Notes under the pieces: model-generated
What the model was told of the DNA's origin: nothing
Database searches by the model: none
The model's input: the letters and a program-made list of their open reading frames with translations, nothing else
In this document: positions 12,189 through 25,363 of the stretch, piece by piece
How positions within the stretch are numbered: the stretch's first letter is position 1
How the letters are laid out: the number at the start of each line of letters is the position of its first letter
Origin: Watersipora subatra
Taxonomy: Eukaryota; Bryozoa; Gymnolaemata; Cheilostomatida; Watersiporidae
Reading direction: 5' to 3'
Length of the DNA stretch: 64,000 nt
NCBI RefSeq assembly: GCF_963576615.1
Contig: NC_088714.1
Coordinates: 38,850,572-38,914,571 of the forward strand
Position numbers and translations under genes: made by a program

Positions 12189-12412
12189 AAAACTGTATAA
12201 TTGTATACTGTATAAATGTACACTGTATAATTGTACATTGTGTAATTGTATACTGTATAATTGTATACTGTATAAATGTATATTGTATAATTGTATACTG
12301 TATAATTGTAGATTGTATAATTGTATACTGCATAATTGTATACTGCATAAATGTATACTGTTTAATTGTATATTGTATAATTGTATAACTGTATATTGTA
12401 TACCATATTTTG
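12189..12412. repeat. 15-bp AT-rich tandem repeat
   Basis: Units of TGTATAATTGTATAC type run for about 15 copies, separated from the purine tract by about 30 bp. Confidence 0.85.
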
Positions 12413-12529
12413 ATGCTGTATAATGCACTGACAACCAAATTTTCCAGTAATTGCAAACAAGTATATTTAAGTTTGATTTAAATTTTGTAAAAAGTTGTGT
12501 AACAAAATATGATTTAGGAGTCAAAGTTC

Positions 12530-12680
12530 CAATCATACCATACATATCAGATGGTTTCATGACGCTATATGTAGTTTCAATCATACCATACTATATTATA
12601 CTACAATTATATGCTATACTATACCATGGCATGCCATACCGCGCCATACCAGACTATTCCATACCATACCCTGCAGGTGG
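12530..12680. repeat. Degenerate ATACC(ATACC)-rich simple repeat
   Basis: Scattered CATACCATAC and CATACTATA motifs, low complexity but not a clean array. Confidence 0.5.
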
Positions 12681-12913
12681 TTTTTGTGTAGAATAATCAT
12701 TAATTTTAAGCAAGCAGCCATAGCATGATATGATTGGAGTTACGCTCCTGTAACTCAAAGGAGTCTGCAGCCTGATTGGTTGAGAGAGACACACCTACTG
12801 AAGAAGCTCTGAGGCTGGCAAGGGGCTTTAAAATCAGCTTCATTCTTGATTAAAAATATTTGAAGACAATTTTCAAAAGCTGACAGTTGAAGTGTAACAG
12901 GTGAGCAAGTATA

Positions 12914-13085
12914 AGTAACAATATAACCCTATAGTAACAATATAACCCTATAGTAACAATATAACCCTATAGTAACAATATAACCCTATAGTAACAATAT
13001 AACCCTATAGTAACAATATATAGTAGCAATATAACCCTACAGTAACAATATAACCCTATAGTAACAACTATAGTAACAATATATG
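12914..13085. repeat. 19-bp minisatellite (GTAACAATATAACCCTATA)
   Basis: About nine near-identical units, the last two with deletions. Confidence 0.9.
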
Positions 13086-13779
13086 GTAAAACTTTGTTGT
13101 ACTGTGTGCATGTTTTTGTTTAACACTTGTAAGCTACTTAAAATAACTGTAATAGCTTTGTATGGTCGACATCAAGTTTACTTATTTGAATATAAAATGT
13201 GAATCAGAGTTTTTTTACTGTGCAACTTTGAAATAGAAGGCTATCCTTTATTTGTTTTATGATCCGTGACATGGGAACAAAAAATAATGCGATTAGCTAA
13301 CACTTCTACAAGCTATGGATTAAATGTTTCACTGCCACATTCTTTCAGAAAAAGTTGTGAATGGCAAATATTTGTAATAAATGTTGGTCACTTTGAATAA
13401 AACTTATTTAGTCATAAAATTTGATTATTCTATTTTTTAAAGCCTTCATATTGTTATATAAATATAAATATTGTTTTTCTATTCGGTATTTTTATGAGAT
13501 GAGAGGGTAACTCCAAGCTTTTGAGATTTAGAATAATCCAAGGTATTTGTCCTACTCTGACCATAGGAAAGCAGATCTCAGCTGTTTGAAAAGCAATCTG
13601 CTAAAGTGCACGCAACCTCCCGTTGGTAGTACATTGACACCAGTTGTCTACTCATCAATCAAGTATTTCAAAACACGTTATGCGTTGCGGTGATTATTGC
13701 ATCCGCATCAAAATAGTGAGGCATAACGCTGCATATTCTAGTGGTTAACACATCTGCATTGGGCATGAGTTATGCATAA

Positions 13780-14206
13780 AGGCACGTTTACACCAGGGTG
13801 ATTTGTCAGAGTTGCTTTGATGCAAAATGAAAAATGGTTGTTCAAAGGCTTGGTTCCAGTCAACAACACAAGATCAGTAAAACGCGCATACTATGTCTGT
13901 CAATCATACTATGTTTGTCAATCATACTATGTCTGTCAATCATACTATGTCTGTCAATCATACGATGTAATGTTAATCTTATCTCGCAATATTAATAGTA
14001 TTGAAAATACAAGCAAATGGAATGGATATCTTTGTTGCATTTCGATGGCTAAAAAATGCGAGACATTTGGTACAGTTTGAATTTGAGTTGGCGTAAAGTC
14101 TATACAAAAACGTGTTTCAAATCATGAACAGACTCAAAGTTTCTCTTATTGTGACTCTCTCAGATGAAACACAGTTCTGACTAATCGTGCCGGTGTAAAC
14201 GCGCCT
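13780..14206. mobile_element. Small non-autonomous TIR element (MITE) upstream of Rh
   Basis: The left end AGGCACGTTTACACCAGG and the inverted right end AGGCGCGTTTACACCGG match at most positions and enclose 427 bp without a transposase. An internal 18-bp array (TCATACTATGTCTGTCAA, about four copies, 13887-13962) lies within it. The target duplication is unclear. The right end lies 103 bp before the Rh initiation codon, so the element sits in the promoter or 5' UTR region. Confidence 0.6.
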
Positions 14207-14309
14207 CATGAATAAATATAGCTGCATTTGGAACGTCTGAGATGTATATGTATAATACGCTAATGAATAATTTTACATCTTGCAGTCTTGAATCAGACGA
14301 GAAAGAAAG

Positions 14310-14442
14310 ATGGTGTCTTGCTTCGGAAAGAGCAGGTTTGCAGTCATTGCTTTCACGCTGCAAACAATATTTCTCATCCTCTTTGGCGTCTTCGCTGAAT
14401 ATAAGTATGAGATTGGTGCGGAGACGAGATGGTTCTACCCAA
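14310..14442 (+). CDS. Rh50: Rh exon 1 (residues 1-44, helix 1)
   Basis: It opens with [17 protein letters not shown] and ends at WFYP plus one base before donor GTAAGT. The helix-1 segment is hydrophobic. A pyrimidine-rich TTGCAG at 14280-14285 suggests that a 5' UTR intron may end just before the coding start. Confidence 0.93.
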
Positions 14443-17400
14443 GTAAGTTGCTACATTGCTCTGAGTCAACTCATATCTAATTATAGCATAGAGTTAAAAT
14501 CTTTGTTATTTTGACTAAACCAGAATTTTGGTCTTTGCGTTGCACCGAAGCTGAATAAAAATTATTTGCATTATTATTATATGAGATATGATTTTTACGC
14601 TTGCACCTTTATACTGAATGCGGTCAGCCATGGTGATGCATACACTTAAACTTTCAATAGCAAGTGTCATTAGTACTATTTAAAAGCGCTGCCATCACCG
14701 GAGAGGCAGTCAGGCATCACGTAATACCCCACACATTGACCTTTAGTGTTTTGGTATCCGCCATCCATAAACAATAGAGAATAGAGAGTCAAACCTATGG
14801 CGCCTGGCCACCATTAATCATCTGCCTTCTTGGAAATACTAGCCTATCCATAAAATAAGTGAATGGACTTGCTTACTGTATTCTGATATAACAACTGAGG
14901 CCACTTGTTGAGCGGAGCCAGCAAATCTATTAGCTCATATGGAGAGACACTTTGTTAAAAAAGTGGCAAGAAAATCATTCATTACTGTAAACCATTTCAT
15001 TCAGATTTGTAGTTTTTTCAAAATATTGCACACTATAAAAATACTAACGTAAAGGTATTCCCTTTTAGTGTTCCAGAATGTTCATGTGATGATGTTCATC
15101 GGATTTGGCTTTCTGATGTCCTTTCTTAAGCGCTATGGTTATTTCGCAATCGGCGTGAACTTCTTGATCGCTGCCCTGGTTCTACAGTGGCACATAATCT
15201 TTCAAGGATTGGTGCACTTGAGCAAAGAGCATCATTGGAGGATTTCAATTAATCTACAAAGGTAATTCAGATGAGCTGAACACCCCTACCACACCCCTAC
15301 CGCACCCCTACCGCACCCCTACCACACTCCTTTATTCATTTATCAGTTTCATAGGAAAGATTTAGACCTAACCTTGTCAAACTGGTGAAATAATACAATG
15401 CTATAAATATCATGTTCAAAAGCCACTCATTAAAGCTATTGCACATTGTATCTGGTTTATATTTATCAGAGCCATGCCGGTCTGGTCAACATTAACATGT
15501 ATGCAGGTGACCTTGTGATTAAAGTAATATGTATGCAGGATACCTTGTGATTAAAGTAATATGTATTCAGGTTACCTTGTGATTAAAGTAATATGTATGC
15601 AGGATACCTTGTGATTAAAGTAATATGTATGCAGGTTACCTTGTGATTAAAGTAATATGTATTCAGGTTACCTTGTGATTAAAGTAATATGTATGCAGGT
15701 TACCTTGTGATTAAAGTAATATGTATGCAGGTTACCTTGTGATTAAAGTAATATGTATGCAGAATACCTTGTGATTAAAGTAATATGTATGCAGGTTACC
15801 TTGTGGTTAAAGTAATATGTATTCAGGTTACCTTGTGATTAAAGTAATATGTATGCAGGTTACCTTGTGATTAAAGTAATATGTATGCAGAATACCTTGT
15901 GATTAAAGTAATATGTATGCAGAATACCTTGTGATTAAAGTAATATGTATGCAGGATACCTTGTGATTAAAGTAATATGTATGCAGGTTACCTTGTGATT
16001 AAAGTAATATATATGCAGGTTACCTTGTGATTAAAGTAATATGTATGCAGGTTACCTTGTGATTAAAGTAATATGTATGCAGGTTACCTTGTGAGTAAAG
16101 TAATATGTATTCAGGATAACTTGTGGTTAAAGTAATATGTATGCAGGATACCTTGTGATTAAAGTAATATGTATGCAGGATACCTTGTGATTAAAGTAAT
16201 ATGTATGCAGGATACCTTGTGATTAAAGTAATATGTATGCAGGATACCTTGTGATTAAAGTAATATGTATGCAGGCTACCTTGTGATTAAAGTAATATGT
16301 ATTCAGGTTACCTTGTGATTAAAGTAATATGTATGCAGAATACCTTGTGATTAAAGTAATATGTATGCAGGATAACTTGTGATTAAAGTAATATGTATGC
16401 AGGTTACCTTGTGATTAAAGTAATATGTATGCAGGTTACCTTGTGATTAAAGTAATATGTATGCAGGATACCTTGTGATTAAATCTGTTTGTCTTACTAA
16501 TCAATACTAGTTATTAAGACAATGCCTTTTGGTGGCCTTAGCCTTGTGTGACACTGACCTTGTGACACTGACTTTGTGGCACTGACCTTGTGACACTGAC
16601 TTTGTGACACTGACCTTGTGACACTGACCTTGTGTCGCCAACCTTGTGATACTGAACCTTAACGTCATTGACCTGTTGAAACGCTAGCCCATTTTGACAC
16701 GAATCCTTTGCATCACTAATCTTTTATGGCACTGACCCTTGGTGACTATAGCCCTTAGTGACACTGATTTTTCGTGACACTAGTCTCGTTGTGACAGTAA
16801 CTCTGTGCTACACTAGCCCTTTGTGACACTGACCCTTTAAGACACTGACTCTTTGGAACACTAACCTTTTGTGACTATAGCCCTTTGCGGCGCTAAACCT
16901 AACTGCCGGTGATTCTTTGGGAGACTGACTCGTTGTCACTTTAACTTTTTAGACCAATAGCCAGTCTTCCAAAAACTGCCTCTTATGTTGCATGACTGAC
17001 TTCAAGTTTCTGATACTTATTTCCTTAAACTGCCATCCAGAGTCTTCAATTCGAGTAACAGCATGATTAGTAAGCTTTCCAATAATATATCATTCATTAT
17101 CCATGCCTTTTATCATACATTATTACACAGTTAGAACTTATGGTAGACACATTATCACAGTTTCGGTCACTTATTCACAAATAATTCTCCAGGATAGTTA
17201 CCGTATGCGTCTGTTTTGCAGAAGTACAGTACTACAGTGTTTCTATAAAAGTTAACTTTGCCATTATACTAGTCTTGGTCTAGCGTAATTCTCATCGTGT
17301 TAAACACTAAATCCCTCAGCAGGCATGAAACTTCGTCTCTCACAATAGGATTTCAGTCAATTCCATATTACAAAGTTTTAGGTCAAATTATGTTACACCA

Positions 17401-20400
17401 TATTCAGTTTTCCGCATATCAAACTAGTTCGATATGCATGTTCATCGGCACTCATTCTGGTCATACTGTATTTCCTTACACTGAAATGTCCTTACAAACT
17501 GCACTTCTTTGCATTTGGGGTCAACCTTCACTGTTTAGTTATCATTTAGACTTTCTGTGTAGAACTGAGGTTCTATAGAGAGCTTTAGAGTTTCTGTAGA
17601 GAGCTGAGGTCCCATGTTACCATTTAGAGTTTCTGGCAAGAGCTGAGGGTACTATGTAGTCATTTATGCTTTTGTTCATCATGTGCTTATCGTCTATTCA
17701 CAGTCTCATCGCTGCTGACTTCACATCAGCTGCTGTTCTCATATCATTCGGAGCCATTATTGGGAAGACAAGTCCATTGCAACTCGTAATCATGGCCATA
17801 TTAGAAGTGATGGTATTTGTGGGCAACGAATACATCGCAGTCGAGATATTTAAGGTAAACATCACAGCACACGCATTTCTATAATATTCTATGAACTCTC
17901 TGCTCTAGTTAACCTTACCTACCTACAATTTGAAATGTATGAATATATCTGCAATGCAAATGCTTTTGTTATAGTATCATTATGGATCAATATGAATAAG
18001 TTTTGTCTTTTCATGTGAGTTGTTTCAACTTCATCACAACAGATTATTAAAGCTAAAATGTACAACATAGGTATCAGAGTGGGGCAGATTATTATCAACC
18101 TAAAAACTATAAATCTTTAATGTATGTCTTGGAGTCACTTCTATCAGTCTTGTAGTCACTTCTATTAGTCTTGGCGTCACTTCTATCAGTCTTGGAGTTA
18201 CTTCTATCAATCTTGGAGTCACTTCTATCAGTCTGGCATCACTTCTATCAGTCTTGGAGTCACTTCTATCAGTCTTGGAGTCACTTCTATCAGTCTTGGA
18301 GTCACTTCTATCAGTCTTGTAGTCACTTCTATCAGTCTTGTAGTCACTTCTATCAGTCTTGGCGTCACTTCTATCAGTCTTGGAGTCACTTCTATCAATC
18401 TTGGAGTCACTTCTATCAGTCTGGCATCACTTCTATCAGTCTTGGAGTCACTTCTATCAGTCTTGGAGTCACTTCTATCAGTCTTGGAGTCACTTCTATC
18501 AGTCTTGGAGTCACTTCTATCAGTCTTGGAGTCACTTCTATCAGTCTTGGAGTCACTTCTATCAGTCTTGGAGTCACTGCTATCCCAAGCATCTCATGAT
18601 AAATTAACGGAAGTTTATGTTTTCAAATAGTTCGAATGCAATATAACATATACCATCAATACTACAAGAGTTGTACATACAAAGAAAAATATGCAAAAGC
18701 CATAAAACTAAAAAACAAACAGAAATAAGCATCTTTGTTACAACGATGAAATAGAGAAGTTTGGGTAACTAGAAGCGTTGTAATTGACCAACAGTTTTTA
18801 AAGAACATTCTTTGCTTCAGGGAAAATTATTGCCACAGCGCGTTGTTACATATTTCTTGCATCCTTTCGTTTCAATTTATAACAGCATACCACAAACTGG
18901 TTAAAAAATATTTTAGCTTACTTAAAAAAACGTAAATACTAAGTTCTATAGGAAACCCACAGAAGTAAAAACAGTCAGCAGGTTTCGTGACAAAGATTTC
19001 ACCAAAGTAATATCATGCCAGTGACACCACATCCTGTTATGATGTTTGCTATGGCTATTGCACAATATGCTTGCATCAGGCAGCCAATATGCGTGATGTC
19101 ACAATGTTTGTATAGCTCTCTCAGGTTTTTTGCATATTACTACGACTAGTCTAATTGACATCCAGATTGGTGTAGGGCCAGCGTTGAGCTAGAATGCAAA
19201 CTCCAGTAACTCCAGGTAGATTGGTAATCATTTTTAATGTGTTTTTACACTGCCATGCAAGCCTAGCTTCAGCTCATAACTTATAAGACGAGTTCTGCAG
19301 AAAATTATCTACGATTGAAGAATGTACGTGTAACATATTATTTTCTTGTAAGGTGGCTTGTTTGGTACCCTGGCGCTTTAGACACAAATAAATGGTGCTT
19401 AGTTGCTATTCTGAAGGCTTAGCAAATTGTATTAACTTATCCTATTGAAGTCCGGCTGTTATAAATAGTAAAGTGTGACACACCACGTAATTAAAATGCA
19501 ATTTGTTATAGATTTTGTAATACATCATTAATTTTCATATTTTTATGAAAAAATAACCTAAAAACAAAAATAGTAATGTACATGCGTGTCCCAGAAGCCA
19601 GTATACTGAACTTCTTGTTGACCAAGTCTCAGAACTAGAAGCTTATCAAGTGTTTACGAGTGCATGTGTTATACTTGGGAAATATATATATAGGTAGATG
19701 CAATAAAATGATGAGTTGCCTTCTCTTGGTTTACTACTGCCACCGCAAATCTATATGGGCACTAGGTGTCTAGGTTTTGATTCAAATTGCCGACTATCTT
19801 TGATTAGTCTAATGTGTATTTATTAAGGGAAAATAGAAGCCCTCGCGTTTGCTGTCAGGTCATAAGCATAGAGTATAAGTCTGAGGTATATTCTATGCTT
19901 GTTTGCAGGCAACAGATATTGGTGGGTCAATGGTGGTTCACGTATTCGGGGCGTACTTTGGTCTTGCAGTTTCACGCGTTATATACAAGCCATTCCACTC
20001 CGGGTCAGCAAATGAGGCAGCATCATACCACTCGGATATGTTCTCTCTGATAGGTCAGTTGTCATTATCTGTCAATTGTAAAATGTTATTCTATGTTTTT
20101 GTAAAGATTGTTTCTATCTGCAGCTAATAGAAGAAATTTGACACTGAAGTCGAGCTGTTTCATCTGCATGACCTGTCATCATAAAAGAATGCTGACTTAA
20201 CGCTTTTAGCTTTACAAAACCACAATTAGTTAACCTCTCACCTCCTTGTCCATCAATTGTTTTATTGGAACCATCTGTAAATTCTTATTTTATTGGAATG
20301 CTTTTGTCATTTAATTTTTAGTTGTTAATGCAGAGGCACAAAGTAATTCAGTGTTACGGAGTAATGCATTGTAGTATTGCACTTATAAACAATAATACAC

Positions 20401-23400
20401 TGATAGTAATGCATTGTAGTATTGCACTTATAAACAATAATACACTGATAGTAATGCATTGTAGTATTGCACTTTTAAACAATAATACACTGATAGTAAT
20501 GCATTGTAGTATTGCACTTATAAACAATAATACACTGATAGTAATGCATTGTAGTATTGCACTTATAAACAATAATACACTGATAGTAATGCATTGTAGT
20601 ATTGCACTTATAAACAATAATACACTGATAGATTGCAATATACTAGTGCAAAGTAATGCATTGATAGAAAGTAAAGCACTAGTACTTGATAATGCAATGA
20701 TGGATTGCAATAGACTAGTTGTACTTAGTAATGCACTGATAGTTTGCAACGCACTAGTACTTAGTAATGCACTGATAGTTTGCAGCGCACTAGTATTTAG
20801 TAATGCACTGATAGTTTGCAACGCACTAGTGCTTATTAATGCACTGACAGTTTGCAGTGCACTAGTATTTAGTAATGCACTGATAGTTTGCAATGCACTA
20901 GTACTTAGTAATGCACTGATAGTTTGCAGCGCACTAGTATTTAGTAATGCATTGATAGTTTGCAATGCACTAGTACTTAGTAATGCACTGATAGTTTGCA
21001 ACGCACTAGTACTTAGTAATGCACTGATAGTTTGCAGTGCACTAGTACTTAGTAATGCACTGATAGTTTGCAGCGCACTAGTATTTAGTAATGCACTGAT
21101 AGTTTGCAACGCTCTAGTACTTAGTAATGCATAGACACAGGGACGGGGTGATATTAAATCTTAAAGGTTGACTTGCAACAAAATTCACATTACAGTTATT
21201 TGGTATCAAAAGATTCACCATGTCTTACTCTGTTGTGTTGTAGGTGCCAAACACATAGAAATGTGATTACAAGCTCTTAAAAGCTCAAAAACGAAAAGCC
21301 GCCATAGTTTGGAATCTCTTTATTTATCTGACATAGTCATTACAGTTTGGTTATCGTCTTGTCACGTGATGTTCTTACGTGAATTGAAAGGCCAATAAAA
21401 AGGTTAATGTAAAACTTATCGTAGCACTAGTTTATGACAAACACTTTGGGTTTTACCGAAGACCCCGTATCAAATATACATGTAGATGCTCGCTACTTTA
21501 CAGTTTTGTTTCGGCTTGGACTAATCGTCAAGTCGTAATCTGATCATGTGACCCAATACTTCGAAAATAATCTTTGCAGCACTTTTCGATTATCACAGGT
21601 AACCAACAGGCTCGTCACGATTATCAGACAACGATATGTACTCCTTCAAGCTAAGGTTAAAAAGTTTAATGATTTTTTACGGTAAGTTATAAGATATCAG
21701 TGCTAAATGTGACAGCATTACAATGACGATAAAATAGACGCGTAAGAACAATAGACATGGTTTTATTGAATGCGTGAAGTATATTTGTGAAAATATTTCA
21801 ACGAATGAGATTGCATGAAAGTGTAAACAGAAACCATCCTGTGACAACTACGTCCCATTTGAGCAGTTTTGGAAAGCGAATCCAAACTACGGCGGTCTCG
21901 TGTGGCTGCTATTAACTGTTCGTTTTTGAGCTACTAAGAGCTTGTCATCACATTCCCATATATTTTGCACCTACAACACAACAGAGTAAGACATGGTGAA
22001 TCTTATGATACCAAACAACTGTAATGTGAATTTTGTTGCAAGTCAAACTTTAAGTTCACCGTGTGAATGACATAGAGCTATTTCTGTTATAAAGTTTGTC
22101 ACTGCAACCAGTATGTCTTATCTTGTTTTCTATCCCAATAATGGCCTATTGCTGCTGTATTGTCTACTCATAATCTCAGGGGATATGAACAAAAACTTTC
22201 ATGCAGTCATTGGCAAGGCAACTCACAATAGAGTTATTTTTTATACTGTTCGCTAGGCACAATCTTTCTGTGGCTGTATTGGCCAAGCTTTAACGCTGCC
22301 ATAGCTACTACTGAAGAACAGCAAATAAGAGCCATCATCAACACTTACCTCTCCTTGGCAGCGTGCTGCCTCGTCACTTTTGCTGTCTCCTCTTTGACAG
22401 ACCCCCGAGGAAGGTTTAACTTGGTAGGTGACGATACGTACATTTTTTGAAAATTTGTTTCACTCTAACTAACCAGCGATAAAGCAAGCTATCCCACTAC
22501 TAATATCACTGTCTGCTGAGATTAGACTTAGTTACTTTACTATCAGCTATGGGTGCCTTAGGAACTAAGTCTATTATTATGAGTCATACCTTGTAACCAT
22601 GTCTTAACGCTACTCAATTCTCCATTTGTGTTTGTATCAAACTTGTGTAGATATATAGAAAACAGCTAATGCAAAATCTTTCATTTTTATTTACATAAAA
22701 TGTGTAATAGTTTTAGAAATATTGCTTTGATTTATTGAATAACAAACATTAAAATATATACATTTAGCTGCAGCTGAACACAACATCATACTTAAATTTT
22801 GATTTGACAAATGAAAACATGAAAAAGTTATTAGGCTGACTTATGAAGATAGAAAAATTCCTTAAAGCATTGAAGTTCACTTGATTATTAATTGATAGAA
22901 TTACTCAATGCTAAACTACTATTATTAATTGATAGAGTTACTCAATGCTAAACTACTATTATTAGTTGATAGAGTTACTCAATGCTAAACTACTATTATT
23001 AGTTGATAGAGTTACTCAATGCTAAACTACTATTATTAATTGATAGAGTTACTCAATGCTAAACAACTATTATTAATTGATAGAGTTACTCAATGCTAAA
23101 CTACTATTATTAATTAATAGAGTTACTCAATGCTAAACTACTATTATTAATTGATAGAGTTACTCAATGCTAAACTACTATTATTAGTTGATAGAGTTAC
23201 ACAATGCTAAACTACTATTATTAAATGATAGAGCTACTCAATGCTAAACTACTATTATTAATTGATAGAGTTACTCATTGCTAAACTACTATTAAGTATA
23301 AGCTAACACTCTAATAGGCAACTAACATCGCTGTAAGATGTTAACCCCATACTAGGCAACTAACATAACTGTAAGATGTTAACCCCATGCTAGGCAACTA

Positions 23401-25327
23401 ACATTATTGTAAGGTGTTAATCCTGAAATGTGCTTGCACTGGATTTGACAAGAGAATACATGTTTGGTCCCAAGTCGTTAACAACGAAGTATTATCAGAC
23501 AGACTGAATATAAGTTGATAATCAAGTTAATATTTTTAACTTTTTTTGGAATTAAGGAAAAATGATAGAAAATAGGGAAGTCATAAGAATGCCATCTTGG
23601 CAGCTATTACAGCAGTCCAGATCTGCTGCAATAGCTGGAGTCACTTTTTGCTCAAGTTCAAATCATGAAATTTTACAAAACCTTTTTCAGATTGAAAATT
23701 CTAAAATTTTTAATGTTCCGTCTCAGCAATGGTCCTTGTAAAAGCATATAGGTGCTAGAGATAATTGATCTAGCCTACTAACAGCCAATCCTCCTTCTAA
23801 AAGACATCAATCAGCATTCAACGGGAGTCAGCCATTGCAACTCTAAATTCCTCTCAGCATTTGCAACTTTATCTTTGATAACGAGCATTAGAAAAATAAG
23901 AATCGTAACCATTTTTCTTGAGGTTCTATATAGCATTTTCATTGGCATGAGTTCTGAGATGGATAGCTACTCTTTCCCCAGCTGCTATGGTGTTTACCCA
24001 GCTGCTATGGTGTTTACAATATATTGCTTGGTGACAAGCGAGAAAGATTAACCAGGATTTCCGCAAGCCACATTAACAGGTTTTATAAAAATGTTAGCGA
24101 TGAAAGACATATAACTGTGTACGTCGTGAACGTTATTCCTTGGCATATGTCGGCTGGTCAGAATGTGCAAACCGGTTGAAATCCTGTTGAAACTGGACAC
24201 ATGACTAACAGAGCGTGAAGGCTTGTTGGTCATGCCAAGCTCGTACCGGTTCAAACTGGAAAAATCCATAACAGCAAGCCTGTGCTTTGCTATTACGTTA
24301 GGCACAAACTTTTACCATAAATAAATGGTATGATCTTAAACAAAGTTTGCTTTGAGAATTACTTCAGCAATTCTATAAATGTTCAAAAATTTTACAAACA
24401 ATTCAATTCGATAAACCTCCTTGCTTAACTTTTTGTCTATGTTTACAACAGTTATGGCCTAAATTCTTAATCTAAAGGTAGACTGGTAGCCAAGGGCCGC
24501 TTACAAGCATTGCTGGGCACAAGTACTTCTTGGCCAACGAGTTTTGACCACCCCCTTCTGTTCGACATTTCCGAGTATCGGGTAGCTGGTAATGCTTGGT
24601 ACGAATACTTCTTAGCCAACGGGTTTTTTGGGTATTGGGTTTGTTGATACGAGTTTTATGTCTCAAATTTCCAAACATCAGACATATTTTAAAATTTACA
24701 AAGCATTTATAATTCTATACAATTTATTCATTGTTTTTTACTATTTTCTATTGACCGATATTCGTGCTCGCAGCCTTAACCCTTGGAAGTTTGAACCCTA
24801 ACGTACTGTGTGTCTAGGGTGTGTCACCCTAGGGTGTCAGAATCTCTATCGGCAGGAATTCACATGGCTTTGTTTATAAAAGCTGTTTCTGAGTAACAGC
24901 GTGAACCAATCAAATTAATTTTTGCACAAGATATTAGACCAGAAATTTTACTTCCATTTGTAACAGTTTTCAAATATCCTTACCAACTTCCTTCGTTTTA
25001 ATAACAAACTTTATTTTAACAATATTGCGAAGAAACCGATAGGACTCTTTTGTTAGTAGGTCATAAATGATTGTGACGCAAATAAAGAATTTTATATTAC
25101 TAATTATAATTTTTAAGTACATATTGAATCATAAAATAATGATGAGCATGTTTTCAATGGATGCTAGTGTAAATGTTTCTACAAGTGTTTTAAAATTGTA
25201 TAAACTTTTATAGTTGTAGCCTGAATAATGGTAAATACTGTTTTTTCATGTTTGACGACATTAGCTGTGGCTTGTCCGACTTTGTTACTAGTGTTTTACC
25301 AAATATCATTGAATAATGAGCACGCTC

Positions 25328-25363
<36 letters not shown>

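Larger units (their letters stand above)
15262..17703 (+). other. Rh intron 2, largely minisatellite
   Basis: A 2.4 kb intron containing the 11-bp, 32-bp and CACTGAC-type arrays listed separately. The rest, 16,660-17,700, is degenerate GACACTGACC-like repeat grading into unique sequence. Confidence 0.85.
20054..22256 (+). other. Rh intron 4
   Basis: A 2.2 kb intron almost filled by two related minisatellites and one long-TIR transposon, listed separately. Confidence 0.85.

Noticed and set aside
11630..12456. Ser-Pro and Leu-Ser repeat frames on the minus strand
   Set aside because: Translation of the GGGAGA hexamer array; no flanking coding sequence.
24048..24678. Two short minus-strand frames in Rh intron 5
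   Set aside because: No recognisable domain, splice context or codon pattern; compatible with chance.
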